DNA of 64,000 nucleotides from JAVBTR01 sp031556065 (GCA_031556065.1 JAVBTR010000018.1:47210-111209); one strand, 5' to 3'. Positions 8,574-17,523 are shown, numbered from the stretch's first letter. Translations and numbers: made by a program. The notes: a model not told the origin generated them from the sequence alone.

Positions 8574-8850
8574 TTAGAATTGAGCCAAGGTAACATTATC
8601 GTCACTATCCCTTTTTGCTTTGCCGTTGCTGACAAGCAGATCGATCCCCTGGCGCATTGTTTGCGAAAGTGCTGTTCCAACACGGGCATACCCCCGTATT
8701 TTTGCGGTTTCGCGGACTATATTCTCATAGGGCAAGCTCAACTGATTTTTTAGCACTGCATGGGCAGCGTTTCGCACTTCGATATAGGGCTGTTTCGCAG
8801 CCTCCCGCTTGGTATCCGGATCATCGCTAACACGATAGCCATCGTAATTC
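8574..8850 (-). pseudogene. C-terminal fragment of a large unidentified protein
   Basis: A minus-strand frame after a stop near 8850 reads PYIEVRNAAHAVL, LSLPYENIVRETAKIRGYAR and GTALSQTMRQGIDLLVSNG to TAA at 8574. This looks like the winged-helix tail found at the ends of large bacterial ATPase or helicase proteins (DUF3320-like). That assignment rests on general resemblance only. There is no ribosome binding site, and the rest of the gene is absent. Confidence 0.35.
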
Positions 8851-9167
8851 TCCGGATTTGCTTAACTGATAAAGGCGGCATATCGGCAATGACTTCCAAT
8901 TCTTTATCAGCGTTGCCCGCGATCAGCCCCGCCGAGCAGGCGGCTTCAATTCCCCCTAAGGCCGCCCTTATTCGGCACGACTGCGGCATTTTTCATGATA
9001 CCTGGACTGACAAGCACCTTTACGCTGCTTGGTAAGCATCCCAATATTTCACCTGCCAAAGCCGGGACGTATGCGATGGTAACAGGCTCCGTGCAGTCCA
9101 TTGCGGGCCGAAGGTGTTGTTTGAGCACGGCAATATAAGCCTCATAGCGTGGATCTGTCTTTTGCAT
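8840..9167 (-). pseudogene. Cysteine desulfidase / UPF0597-like fragment with frameshift
   Basis: The N-terminal part of a protein of the L-cysteine desulfidase and serine dehydratase alpha-chain type. It shows DPRYEAYIAVLKQHLRPAMD, CTEPVTIAY (family CTEP motif), VLVSPGIMKN and VVPNKGGLRG. The frame then stops, but continues in another frame as IEAACSAGLIAGNADKELEV. Removing one G from the five-base run at 8952-8956 restores the family motif PNxGGLxGIEAA across the join, so it is a one-base frameshift. Only about 110 of the roughly 430 residues remain; the rest is replaced by an unrelated fragment. Confidence 0.72.
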
Positions 9168-9192
9168 CCCAAACGCCCTACGTTTATGGTGA

Positions 9193-10149
9193 TCACGTTT
9201 CCAAACAATGCATGGCGGTATTTAAGTGTTCAAAGGGAAAACCGGCAGGCAGCGAACAATCCGCGCCTAGAATAAAGCGTTCAGTTCCCGTTTGCGCTAT
9301 TATGCTTTGAATATCTTCCGCTATTTTCTTACTGTCGCCGGAAAAAAGCGAGCCCCCAGTGTTTGAAAAACCACCGACCAGCGCCGTAGATGGAAAAAGG
9401 CGGCGGCCTTCGCAGAGGGGCGGATTATTCCCATGAACGCTCCAATTGGCCATCACATAAAGCCCTTCATAACGGCTATAGCGATTAAGGGAGAGATTAT
9501 CCTTGCACATATGCAGCAGATTTTGCCCGCCAGCCTCCAGCGTTGCATTGAGCACTTGCTTATCAAGGGGTTCAACATACCTTTCAAATTCTTCATCTGT
9601 AAACAGCTCACGCTCACCCCCCAAGGAAGCGTAGAATACACTCTGCATCCCAAGGCGTATATAGCCTTGGGCCAACATGCAAAGGCAATCGGCGACGCGC
9701 CTCATGGCATCCCGTACAACTTGCGGCTCCTGCCGCAGGTGCTCGCACAAAAGCCTTCGCACCCCATCGTAGCCATACTCCTTTTCCACCGGATGGATGC
9801 TTGATGCAACTACGCCATGAATCGTGCCCATCTGGTAAGCTAAAGGGTCTGCTTTTTCTAGGATGCGCTCGCAAAATGCCAGCTGCTTTTGAACAAAGGC
9901 ATGCTCATCCGTAAGCCTGTGAAAACAGCGCCAGTCCACAGGGTTCCTGATAGGGCCCATATTGGGCACCAAATAGCCGTTCATTATCTTTTGAATATCG
10001 GGCGATACCACATCAAAGAAATGAAGATGCGACGCCACGCCTTCATCCCCCAATGCCAACTCTTTTGGAAAATGCGCTGTGAATAAAACGGGGATGCGAT
10101 CCACAGGCTTGCCCTGAATCGCTGCCATAACTCTTTCTCTCTTATTCAT
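9193..10149 (-). CDS. Uroporphyrinogen decarboxylase (URO-D) family protein
   Basis: A 318-residue protein that starts MNKRERVMAAIQGKPVDRIP, the classic opening of the URO-D/MtaA superfamily. That superfamily covers haem-pathway decarboxylases and cobamide-dependent methyltransferases. It later shows LLHMCKDNLS and FILGADCSLP, positions normally holding active-site residues. It is shorter and more divergent than HemE, and no haem genes are near. Its start overlaps the end of the FAD oxidoreductase gene by 8 bases, so the two are translationally coupled. The operon also holds a sugar importer, so a role in processing an imported, perhaps methylated, compound is possible but unproven. Confidence 0.8.
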   Translation of the reverse strand: MNKRERVMAAIQGKPVDRIPVLFTAHFPKELALGDEGVASHLHFFDVVSPDIQKIMNGYLVPNMGPIRNPVDWRCFHRLTDEHAFVQKQLAFCERILEKADPLAYQMGTIHGVVASSIHPVEKEYGYDGVRRLLCEHLRQEPQVVRDAMRRVADCLCMLAQGYIRLGMQSVFYASLGGERELFTDEEFERYVEPLDKQVLNATLEAGGQNLLHMCKDNLSLNRYSRYEGLYVMANWSVHGNNPPLCEGRRLFPSTALVGGFSNTGGSLFSGDSKKIAEDIQSIIAQTGTERFILGADCSLPAGFPFEHLNTAMHCLET

Positions 10150-11569
10150 TCACAAACCCCTCTTTTACATGGATGCCTGTATTGGCATCGTTTTGCTCCA
10201 ACCTTTTTTGAAGTTGGCACACATCGATATCCTTGGGCGACACTTTTTGATCCAGGCTGAGCGCGGCTGCTTCTCCCGCCGCCTGCCCCATGGCCATGCA
10301 ATGAGAAATAATCCGATAGCTCGCCATTGCAATGCCATCTCCCGAGATGCACCGTCCTGCCACCAGCAGGTTTTCCAATTTGGCAGGCAGTAGCGCCCGG
10401 TAAGGGATATCGTAAGGCTTTTTAAGCGCATCTGTACGCGACGCGTGAACGCCGGATTTATTATGAACATCAATCATATAAATGCCTCGGGCAATGGCAT
10501 CTTCAAACCGGGTGGCATTCTGGATGTCCCTTCCCGACAAAGTATATTCTCCCACGATCCGGCGGCTCTCCCGAATGCCGATTTGCGGCCACAAGCTGCT
10601 GATATATGCCTTTTCGCACCCAGGTACATACTTTTGCATAAAATCAAGGGCTTCCAGCGCTTGGCGGCGACCGGCTATTTCAGCGTTGGTCAACGATTGA
10701 GCGCTGGTAGCGTCCGCGTTTTGAACACGGGTAAAATTCACCACCCGCACCTGCTGATGCCGCCAATCCAAAGGGGGCAATGCACACAAAAGCTCATTTG
10801 GATTTTCCCTTAACTCCCCCCGCTCACGGGCCAGCTTCACGGCCCCGGCGTAACGGTTGCGCTGCAGGGGCGGCAGGTGGCTGTCGTCATGTGTCAATGA
10901 AAAATCAAAATCATCCGGGGCCGCGTTGGCCAAGGTAAAAATCTGCGACATGGGCTGACAGCTTCCATTCTCATCTCCTACTTCAAACGCGCCGCCCGCC
11001 ATTGCCACCACATCGGCATCGCCTGTACAGTCGATCATGCGCTGGGCCAAAACAGCCTGTCTGCCCGATTTGCTTTCAACAATGACGCCGCAAAGCGTCT
11101 TCCCCTCAAGAATCACATCTGCAACCAGCATATGCAGGTAAAGCGTAACGCCTGCCGCTATAACCAAATCATCCAAAACGCACTTTAAAATCGCAGGATT
11201 CACCCTGACAAAATAGCTGCCAAAGGAGCCCTCTTGATAAGTGGGCCGATCTTTACGCTTTGTGGTGAGAAAATGCACCTTTGCAGGATCCGCCCCTTGG
11301 CGCCGGGCCAGCCCGCGCATTATTTCCGCTGGTAAGCCTTCAATCAATGGACGGCCATCCAGATCATGCTGCCAGCCACCAATTGACAATACCCCCGCAG
11401 CGGTGCACATGCCACCTAGAAATCCGTACCGCTCAACCAGCACCGTTTTTTTTCCTGCGCGCGCCGCCGCAATAGCCGCACATACCCCTGCCGGCCCACC
11501 ACCTAAAACCAGCACATCGGCTTCGCAAAGAACAGGCAGCTCTTTTGAGGATTCTACGTAAGTACGCAT
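10142..11569 (-). CDS. FAD-dependent oxidoreductase (FAD_oxidored family)
   Basis: Flavoprotein of about 475 residues. The N-terminal Rossmann motif is VLVLGGGPAGVCAAIAAARA (about residues 19-38), followed by VERYGFLGGMCTAAGV. The C-terminal FAD contact is LLVAGRCISGDGIAM. This combination is typical of the FAD_oxidored (PF12831) group, often of unknown substrate and frequent in glycan-use loci. I choose ATG 11569 because AAAGGAG lies just upstream; a longer frame from 11620 would run into the repeat element. It lies downstream of the importer's binding protein, separated by an inverted-repeat element, and is coupled to the URO-D-family gene. Confidence 0.85.
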   Translation of the reverse strand: MRTYVESSKELPVLCEADVLVLGGGPAGVCAAIAAARAGKKTVLVERYGFLGGMCTAAGVLSIGGWQHDLDGRPLIEGLPAEIMRGLARRQGADPAKVHFLTTKRKDRPTYQEGSFGSYFVRVNPAILKCVLDDLVIAAGVTLYLHMLVADVILEGKTLCGVIVESKSGRQAVLAQRMIDCTGDADVVAMAGGAFEVGDENGSCQPMSQIFTLANAAPDDFDFSLTHDDSHLPPLQRNRYAGAVKLARERGELRENPNELLCALPPLDWRHQQVRVVNFTRVQNADATSAQSLTNAEIAGRRQALEALDFMQKYVPGCEKAYISSLWPQIGIRESRRIVGEYTLSGRDIQNATRFEDAIARGIYMIDVHNKSGVHASRTDALKKPYDIPYRALLPAKLENLLVAGRCISGDGIAMASYRIISHCMAMGQAAGEAAALSLDQKVSPKDIDVCQLQKRLEQNDANTGIHVKEGFVNE

Positions 11570-11587
11570 AAAAGCTCCTTTCAACAA

Positions 11588-11748
11588 GAGGCTGTCGCGG
11601 CAAGCCTGGAAAAACCGCAAGGGGCGCTGCCCCTTGACCCCGCAAAGGGATACACCCCTTTGAACCCATTATGGATTTTTAGGGGATGAAATCCCTTAAA
11701 CGGGGTTTGGGGCAGGGCCCCGGCGTTTCCTCTTATCGCGGCAGCCCC
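11588..11748. repeat. Intergenic inverted-repeat element, copy 1 (MITE-like)
   Basis: About 161 bp with imperfect terminal inverted repeats: GAGGCTGTCGCGGCAAG (11588-11604) against CTTATCGCGGCAGCCCC (11732-11748), 13 of 17 positions matching. Inside are short hairpins rich in GGG/CCC, such as CAAGGGGC/GCCCCTTG and AGGGAT/ATCCCT. The same terminal motif and hairpin style recur at 45645-45929. It lies between the binding protein and the FAD oxidoreductase genes and may also terminate or attenuate transcription there. Confidence 0.6.
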
Positions 11749-11756
11749 TTTAAGCG

Positions 11757-13223
11757 TTAATGGGTATCTTGCCAGATTAGGTTAGCCTCGGCCATGAAAT
11801 CATCGCCGCCAGCGCTGCGCCATTTTTCAATCGCCTTATCGTATTGATCAATGGGTGTTGCGCCTGTAATCAGCTTAATCATTTCATCCTTCCAAAGCTG
11901 TGACAGAGATGTGTTGAGCTTGGCATACTTTTCAGTCACGGGTAAAAGCGCAAATTGAGGAATGATGGCGTCTACGTCCTCGGTTCTCAGCGCAAAGGTA
12001 TCGGCATAGCCCCGCTCCACCTCTTCGTTTTTGCGTACGCGGGCTTGCCAGTAATCAAACACGTTGTCTTCATCAACCGCGGGAATAAACCACCAAACCG
12101 AATCGAAATCCGCAAAGGCAGGCATAATCGGGCGATACTGTCCATTTTCCACCGTATAGCTCACGCCTTCCGTGCCGATGTACAGTTGCTGAAAGTTAGC
12201 CATAAACGCATCAATATAGGCAATTGCGGTTTTAGGGTCTTTGCATGTTTTGGGAATCATGCAAATTTTTTCAAGACCTCCCACACAGGTGACGCCCCTT
12301 TGCCCATTAGCGTCCGGGAAGATGTTCAGGTAAACAATTTCCGCTTGGGGCAGCATGCTTTCAATGGTGCTGTAAAAGTTAGGCCCTTCGTTTCCGCCAA
12401 ACAGGGTCGCCGCCGCTTTCCCAGAGGTGAACTTTTGCAGCCTCGTTGCGCGGTCATTCGCAGGGAATTCCGGGTCCATCAGCCCTTCTTTATAGAGCGT
12501 AGCCAGATAAGTAATATAATCCTTATGCTCGCTTCTCATGGCCTTGTGCAAAATGGAACCGTCCTCCTGCTCTTGCCAATCTTTGTACACCCCAAAGGCG
12601 CTGGCGATATTCGGCGCTGAATATTCCCATTCATCCCAATTGGAGCCCCCCGCCGTTGTAAAGGGAATCATATCTGGCTTGCTTTCCTTAATGGCTTTGA
12701 GCGCTTGATAGAATGCCTCCGCTGAATCTGGCACGGCCAAGCCCAGCTCATCCAAAATATCCTTGCGCATCACAATGGTATACACCGTGCCGCCAGTGGG
12801 GTTCAACTGGGGGATGCCATAAATGGTGCCATCCGGCGCGGTAACCCGCTTCCAGCTTTCACTATCGGCAGGGACTGCCGCCATCAGGTTCGGCGCGTCT
12901 TTAAGCAGATCGTTAAGCGGAATGAGGACATTGGCTGCTAACAGGCGGTCATACATTTCCGGGAAACCGTTAACAATGTCATAAGGAATGTTAGAGGACA
13001 TTAGCAGCATCAGCTTGTTGTTTCCATCGTCCCCGGCTGGAAGTGCCTCGCATTCCAAGGTGAATCCTGTTAGCTCCTCAATGCTTGCCATCACTGGATT
13101 ATTAGCCAGATCGAAGGTTGCCGAACGGCCCAGATAGCGGATCACCTTTCCCTCCGCAACTGCCGTCTGAAAGCCTGCAAGCGCCAGCAGTAGTACCACA
13201 ACCCATGCAATGTGCCTTTTCAT
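11757..13223 (-). CDS. Extracellular solute-binding protein of a sugar ABC importer
   Basis: Substrate-binding component of 488 residues, partner of the permeases at 13252-15016. A signal peptide is evident (MKRHIAWVVVLLLALAGF, cleavage near AVA-EG at residue 23), but there is no lipobox cysteine. The mature part shows the LplA/YtcQ pattern: NPVMASIEELTGF, then MLLMSSNIPYDIV, then YGIPQLNPTGGTVYTIVMRK. The C-terminal region AANLIWQDTH lacks any anchor, so how it stays at the membrane is unclear. The substrate is unknown. Confidence 0.9.
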   Translation of the reverse strand: MKRHIAWVVVLLLALAGFQTAVAEGKVIRYLGRSATFDLANNPVMASIEELTGFTLECEALPAGDDGNNKLMLLMSSNIPYDIVNGFPEMYDRLLAANVLIPLNDLLKDAPNLMAAVPADSESWKRVTAPDGTIYGIPQLNPTGGTVYTIVMRKDILDELGLAVPDSAEAFYQALKAIKESKPDMIPFTTAGGSNWDEWEYSAPNIASAFGVYKDWQEQEDGSILHKAMRSEHKDYITYLATLYKEGLMDPEFPANDRATRLQKFTSGKAAATLFGGNEGPNFYSTIESMLPQAEIVYLNIFPDANGQRGVTCVGGLEKICMIPKTCKDPKTAIAYIDAFMANFQQLYIGTEGVSYTVENGQYRPIMPAFADFDSVWWFIPAVDEDNVFDYWQARVRKNEEVERGYADTFALRTEDVDAIIPQFALLPVTEKYAKLNTSLSQLWKDEMIKLITGATPIDQYDKAIEKWRSAGGDDFMAEANLIWQDTH

Positions 13224-13251
13224 ACCCAGAACCCTCCTTTTTAATAATTGG

Positions 13252-14109
13252 TTATCCCTTCACCGCACCCACGGTGATACCCACAACAAAATATTTTTGC
13301 ATAAATGGATAAACCATCAGTATTGGCAACGTACCAATCACCACCGAGGCGGCCTGCACAGACTCCGCCAGCACCACAAAATCCATCGTGGAATCCATCT
13401 TATCCGCTTCCTTAACCAGGTTTACAAGAAACAGCTGCAAGGTGGTGGTTTTTTGAGAGGTCATGTACAGCATGGCGTTGAAGTACGCGTTCCAGAACGA
13501 AACGGACATGAATACCGCCATCGTCGCTATAATGGGAAGGGCCATGGGAAGCATGATCCGCGTAAAAACCACCAGATTATTCGCTCCATCCACCATGGCC
13601 GATTCCCTCAAGGCTTCTGGCATCCCCTCAAAATAGTTCTTGATCAGCATCAGGTTAAACACCTCAATCAAGTGGGGCAGAATCAACGCCCAAAGATTGT
13701 TTAAAAGGTTTAAATCCCTGATCAAAAGGAAGGATGGAATAAACCCTCCCGAAAACAACATGGTTATCACGAAAAAGTACATGACCGCTTTGCGCATGAA
13801 CAGCGTGCGTACAGATAATGCATAACCTGCCGCGGAACTGACCGCCAGGCCCAGCAGCGTTCCCGCAAGGGTCACAAATACCGTGTTTTGAAACGCGGAC
13901 GCAATGGGCGTATTGGTAAAGGCAAAGCGGTACGCATTGAGGTTAAAGCCCTTTGGCCAAAGCCCTATGCTGCCGGACATCACCTGCTGGTTGGATGAAA
14001 AGGATTTGGCGATTACATGTACAAAAGGCAAGAGCATAGATAGTCCCACCAAAGTCAGAATTAAATAGACGGCCGCCGTAAACGCCTTATCCCGGATACT
14101 GGTACGCAT
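13252..14109 (-). CDS. Sugar ABC transporter permease, YtcP/MalG type
   Basis: Membrane permease of 285 residues with about six hydrophobic segments, the first at about residues 10-35. The EAA loop is ALRESAMVDGANNLVVFTRI, and the C-terminus FVVGITVGAVKG matches other YtcP-type permeases. It follows the LplB-type gene by 13 bases and precedes the binding protein by 28 bases. It forms the heterodimeric channel with the LplB-type partner. Confidence 0.92.
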   Translation of the reverse strand: MRTSIRDKAFTAAVYLILTLVGLSMLLPFVHVIAKSFSSNQQVMSGSIGLWPKGFNLNAYRFAFTNTPIASAFQNTVFVTLAGTLLGLAVSSAAGYALSVRTLFMRKAVMYFFVITMLFSGGFIPSFLLIRDLNLLNNLWALILPHLIEVFNLMLIKNYFEGMPEALRESAMVDGANNLVVFTRIMLPMALPIIATMAVFMSVSFWNAYFNAMLYMTSQKTTTLQLFLVNLVKEADKMDSTMDFVVLAESVQAASVVIGTLPILMVYPFMQKYFVVGITVGAVKG

Positions 14110-14122
14110 GCCTCATTCCTCC

Positions 14123-15016
14123 TTACCAAAGGGATCGGTCATAGCGCCGCTTGCAGTAGGCGTTGCTGCCAATCACCAAAATGCAATTGACCACCGAGTT
14201 GAACAGCCCCACCGCCGACGCATAGCTGTAATCCTGCTGGCCAATGCCCGTTCGGTAAACATAGGTGTCTATCACATCCGCAACCGCATAAACTGCGGGG
14301 TTATACATGATCAGTATTTGCTCAAGGCCCGCGTTGAGTAGCGACCCCAGCCTGAGCACTAGCATCACCACAATGGTGGAGGCGATCGATGGCAAGGTGA
14401 TGTAACGTATCCGTTGAAGGCGGTTTGCGCCGTCAAGCATAGCTGATTCATATAACGCAGGATCAATGGCCGTTATTGCCGCAAGATAGATAATCGATCC
14501 CCAGCCCATCGTTTTCCATAGATCTGATACGACCAGCAAGCCCCGGAAAGTCTTTGCGTTGACAAAAAAGGCGGTTTTTTGAAAGCCAAGACCATACAGC
14601 ATCTGGTTGATCGGACCGTCTAGCTTAAGCAGAGCATAGAAAATGCCATACACAATGGCCCAGGATAAAAAGTGGGGCAGATAGACCGTAGTTTGAATGG
14701 TGCGCTTAAACCATTTGCTCCCCACCTCATTCATTAACAGCGCCAGAAGCACCGGCATAGGGAACACGATCAGTAATTTCAGCATGCTGATGATCAGCGT
14801 ATTCCCCAAAGCGCCGTAGAACGCATCATCAGAAAAAACCCTTTGAAAGTTGCTAAAGCCAACCCATGGACTACTGGCAAAGCCTTGGAAAATATTGAAA
14901 TCCTTAAAGGCAATCAGTGCACCATATATGGGAACATAACGAAATAGCAGCGTTAATCCAATGGCAGGCAGCAGCAGCAGATATAAATCCCAATTCTTCT
15001 TTAATACCCTTCGCAC
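14123..15016 (-). CDS. Sugar ABC transporter permease, LplB type
   Basis: Permease of about 297 residues with family signatures: YLLLLPAIGLTLLFRYVPIY, ALIAFKDFNIFQGF and the EAA loop LYESAMLDGANRLQRI. It starts at GTG 15016, because GGAGGGG lies at the right distance. An ATG at 15052 would extend the protein by 12 residues, but it falls inside the stem of a terminator-like hairpin (15043-15071). The gene follows the sensor kinase gene. The hairpin suggests that importer expression is partly separated from that of the two-component genes. Confidence 0.9.
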   Translation of the reverse strand: MRRVLKKNWDLYLLLLPAIGLTLLFRYVPIYGALIAFKDFNIFQGFASSPWVGFSNFQRVFSDDAFYGALGNTLIISMLKLLIVFPMPVLLALLMNEVGSKWFKRTIQTTVYLPHFLSWAIVYGIFYALLKLDGPINQMLYGLGFQKTAFFVNAKTFRGLLVVSDLWKTMGWGSIIYLAAITAIDPALYESAMLDGANRLQRIRYITLPSIASTIVVMLVLRLGSLLNAGLEQILIMYNPAVYAVADVIDTYVYRTGIGQQDYSYASAVGLFNSVVNCILVIGSNAYCKRRYDRSLW

Positions 15017-15042
15017 AACCACCCCTCCCTGCCATATGAAAA

Positions 15043-15071
15043 ATACTGTCATCCACTTCTGATGACAGTAT
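15043..15071 (-). terminator. Terminator or attenuator between sensor kinase and importer genes
   Basis: ATACTGTCATC and GATGACAGTAT form a perfect 11-bp stem with a 7-base loop, followed on the minus strand by TTTTC. It lies between the kinase stop (15107) and the permease start (15016). It would end most transcripts from the upstream two-component genes or act as an attenuator. Confidence 0.7.
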
Positions 15072-15106
15072 AGGCCCTTAAGCTATCCTTCTACAATGTG
15101 GCGTTT

Positions 15107-16801
15107 CTATGAATCTGTGTCCATTTCTACGATGTATGGGAGATGAATGGTCACGGTAACTCCACCTTCTTCGCCGCTGGCAAACAAGAGGGACGCCTCT
15201 TTGCCGTATTTAAGCTTAAGCCGCTCCCGAATGGTGTAAATTCCGTAAGATTGCCGCTGGTGTCCCCCATCGGCGTTCAGGTCGTCGATGGTTTCCTGGG
15301 GGATGCTCACGCCGTTATCCGCTACAGTCATAACCAGATGATTATCCGCTTTCAATGCGGTTACGCAAATCACACCCTTTTTCTGCGCAAAGGGCATAAT
15401 ACCGTGCACAATGCTGTTTTCCACCAAGGGTTGAAGCAACAGCACGGGCACAACGCAGGCCTCACAGGCTTGCTCCACCGTAATCTGGCAGGTCACGCAG
15501 TTCCCATAGCGAATATTCTGAATATCCACATAAAGGCGCATATGTGCTATCTCTTCGCTTAGCAGATGTTCCCCCTCAATGGTATGCAGGCTGGCGCGGT
15601 AAAACTGCGAAAGCTTTTTAACCATTAGAAAGACATCCGTATCACCATGCTCATGGGCCAGCCAAGCAATAGAATTGAGCATGTTATAAAGCAGATGGGG
15701 ATTGATTTGGGCCTGAACCGTAAGCAGCTCCAGGGAATGATTCCGCTTGCTCAGCTCCTCCGTTTGCACCAATAAGGTGCGCATATCGCTGAGCATGTGG
15801 TTAAACGAGTTTTCTACCTTGCCGATATCATCCTTTGCCCAAACCTGCAGCTCCTTATCAAATACGCCTTCCCGCACCTGCTCCATGCTGCTGATGATCA
15901 GGGAAAAACGCTTTAAGATGGAGCGGTTTAGCGCATTACCCGTCAAGACCGTCAAGACAATCAACGCGAAATAGACCATCAACACCAATAAGGCGGTACG
16001 GTGGCCCCAATCAATAATTGCCTCATCCAACGCGGATGCCATTAACGCCCACCCGCCCGCAAGCGGCAATGTCACGTCATACTTTACATTTTTCTGCCCT
16101 GTCTGGGCACAAAACCCGCCATATGGATCTACCAAGGCCGCCCCAGCTGCATTGCCGTTTAGAACAAGTGCCATACATTCCTCAATCTGTGTAAATGGCA
16201 CATCCACAAGGATAACACCCAGGATTTTTTCATAGTTGTCAATGCTTCGAATCAGCTTAGCGTAAGTCAAAACGCGATATTCCACTCCAGTATTGTCAAA
16301 CAGACGGCTGCCGGTAAACCAAACCTCGCCGCCTAAGGCATGCAGGCTTTCCACCAACGGCTCTACGGTGTTTAGATTAAGAAAATAATCTCTGGCATTG
16401 GAGTAAATCAGCCCATCACGCACACCAAGACGGATGCTGTTGCCCGCGAACGTAAACTCTGTGCTTTGAAAAAAGGAGATGAGTGTGCGCATATCATCCA
16501 GCTGCATCCCCAAATCATATTTATCAACGGGTCTGGAAAGCGCCGCCTGTACAGGGGTACTCACCAGCGCAAAATTTGCATCATAGACAGCCCGGTTGAT
16601 AATGACATTAAAACTGTTTTTGCTTTGAGATAAAGCGCTTGAAAACAAATCATTCGATGTTTTTTGGTATAGATTCAAGTTCACGATATACATCAGGATG
16701 GATAAAACAGTCAAAGGCAGCATTATCAAAAGATAGGTTGTACGCCGCATACGGGTTTTTAGGCTTGTGCCAAAGAGCCTCTCCCAAAAGGAGAACTTCA
16801 T
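15107..16801 (-). CDS. Sensor histidine kinase, YesM/LytS type
   Basis: Membrane sensor of 564 residues that would phosphorylate the adjacent AraC-type response regulator. A first membrane segment lies at about residues 22-41 and a second near 270-290. They enclose an extracellular sensing region of about 225 residues, followed by a HAMP-like linker. The phospho-acceptor is His369 in QAQINPHLLYNML. The ATP-binding N-box and G-box follow (LQPLVENSIVHG, then ADNGVSIPQ). The usual DNGxGI is DNGVSI here, a conservative but unusual change. Its start overlaps the response regulator stop by 4 bases, so the two are co-translated. Confidence 0.92.
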   Translation of the reverse strand: MKFSFWERLFGTSLKTRMRRTTYLLIMLPLTVLSILMYIVNLNLYQKTSNDLFSSALSQSKNSFNVIINRAVYDANFALVSTPVQAALSRPVDKYDLGMQLDDMRTLISFFQSTEFTFAGNSIRLGVRDGLIYSNARDYFLNLNTVEPLVESLHALGGEVWFTGSRLFDNTGVEYRVLTYAKLIRSIDNYEKILGVILVDVPFTQIEECMALVLNGNAAGAALVDPYGGFCAQTGQKNVKYDVTLPLAGGWALMASALDEAIIDWGHRTALLVLMVYFALIVLTVLTGNALNRSILKRFSLIISSMEQVREGVFDKELQVWAKDDIGKVENSFNHMLSDMRTLLVQTEELSKRNHSLELLTVQAQINPHLLYNMLNSIAWLAHEHGDTDVFLMVKKLSQFYRASLHTIEGEHLLSEEIAHMRLYVDIQNIRYGNCVTCQITVEQACEACVVPVLLLQPLVENSIVHGIMPFAQKKGVICVTALKADNHLVMTVADNGVSIPQETIDDLNADGGHQRQSYGIYTIRERLKLKYGKEASLLFASGEEGGVTVTIHLPYIVEMDTDS

Positions 16802-17523
16802 TCTTCTCCCGCCCCTTTACGGTATTCGCTAGGCGTATAACCTGTCAACTTGGCAAAAAGCTTCGCGAAATGCCGGGCATCTTGGTAGCCTACAAACGCT
16901 GCGATTTGGGCAATCGTCATCTGCGTCGATCGCAGCAAATGCTTGGCTTTATCCATTCGAAGCTTTAGAAGCATTTCCCCCACAGTGCTGCCAGTTTCTT
17001 TTTTAAAAAGATTGGAGAGATAATTTGGACTGAGAAAAACTTGCTGCGCCAACTGGGCAATAGAGAGTTCCGAGCGGTAATTCACTTGGAGATAATCGCA
17101 TACCGCTTGAATCGTGGGGCTTTGCCCTGATTGCTTCACGCAAGGTTGCTCATTAAGCAGCGCGACGGCGCGTTTAAGCGCCAGCTCAAGTTCATCTGGA
17201 AAAACAGGCTTTTCAATATACTCAATCGCGCGCAACCGGATGGCCGATTTATAGTACGCTTTATCCGTATACGCGCTCATAAAGATAATCTGGCATTGCG
17301 GATGTACCTCCCGCGCATGTATAGCCAGAGAAATGCCATCTTCACCCGGCATTTCAATGTCTAAAAGCAAAAGGTCGATATTGTTTTTTTCTAGCGCCTG
17401 TCTGCCTTGTGCGCTGTCCTTTGCAAAAGCCACTACCGACAGTCCCAATGATTCCCAGCCCACGATCCGCTTAAGACATTCCAAAAAAACCAAATCATCC
17501 TCTACAACTAGCACCAAATACAT
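16798..17523 (-). CDS. Response regulator with AraC-type DNA-binding domain, YesN type
   Basis: Two-domain regulator of about 241 residues, first gene of the minus-strand block. The receiver domain begins LVLVVEDDLVFLECLKRIVG, with the phosphorylated Asp55 in LLLLDIEMPGEDG and a lysine in YIEKPVF. The C-terminal AraC domain holds LSIAQLAQQVFLSPNYLSNL and MTIAQIAAFVGYQDARHFAK, ending TGYTPSEYRKG. I favour ATG 17523, with GGGGG 8 bases upstream, over ATG 17544. It probably controls the downstream importer (14123-11757). Confidence 0.92.
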   Translation of the reverse strand: MYLVLVVEDDLVFLECLKRIVGWESLGLSVVAFAKDSAQGRQALEKNNIDLLLLDIEMPGEDGISLAIHAREVHPQCQIIFMSAYTDKAYYKSAIRLRAIEYIEKPVFPDELELALKRAVALLNEQPCVKQSGQSPTIQAVCDYLQVNYRSELSIAQLAQQVFLSPNYLSNLFKKETGSTVGEMLLKLRMDKAKHLLRSTQMTIAQIAAFVGYQDARHFAKLFAKLTGYTPSEYRKGAGEE

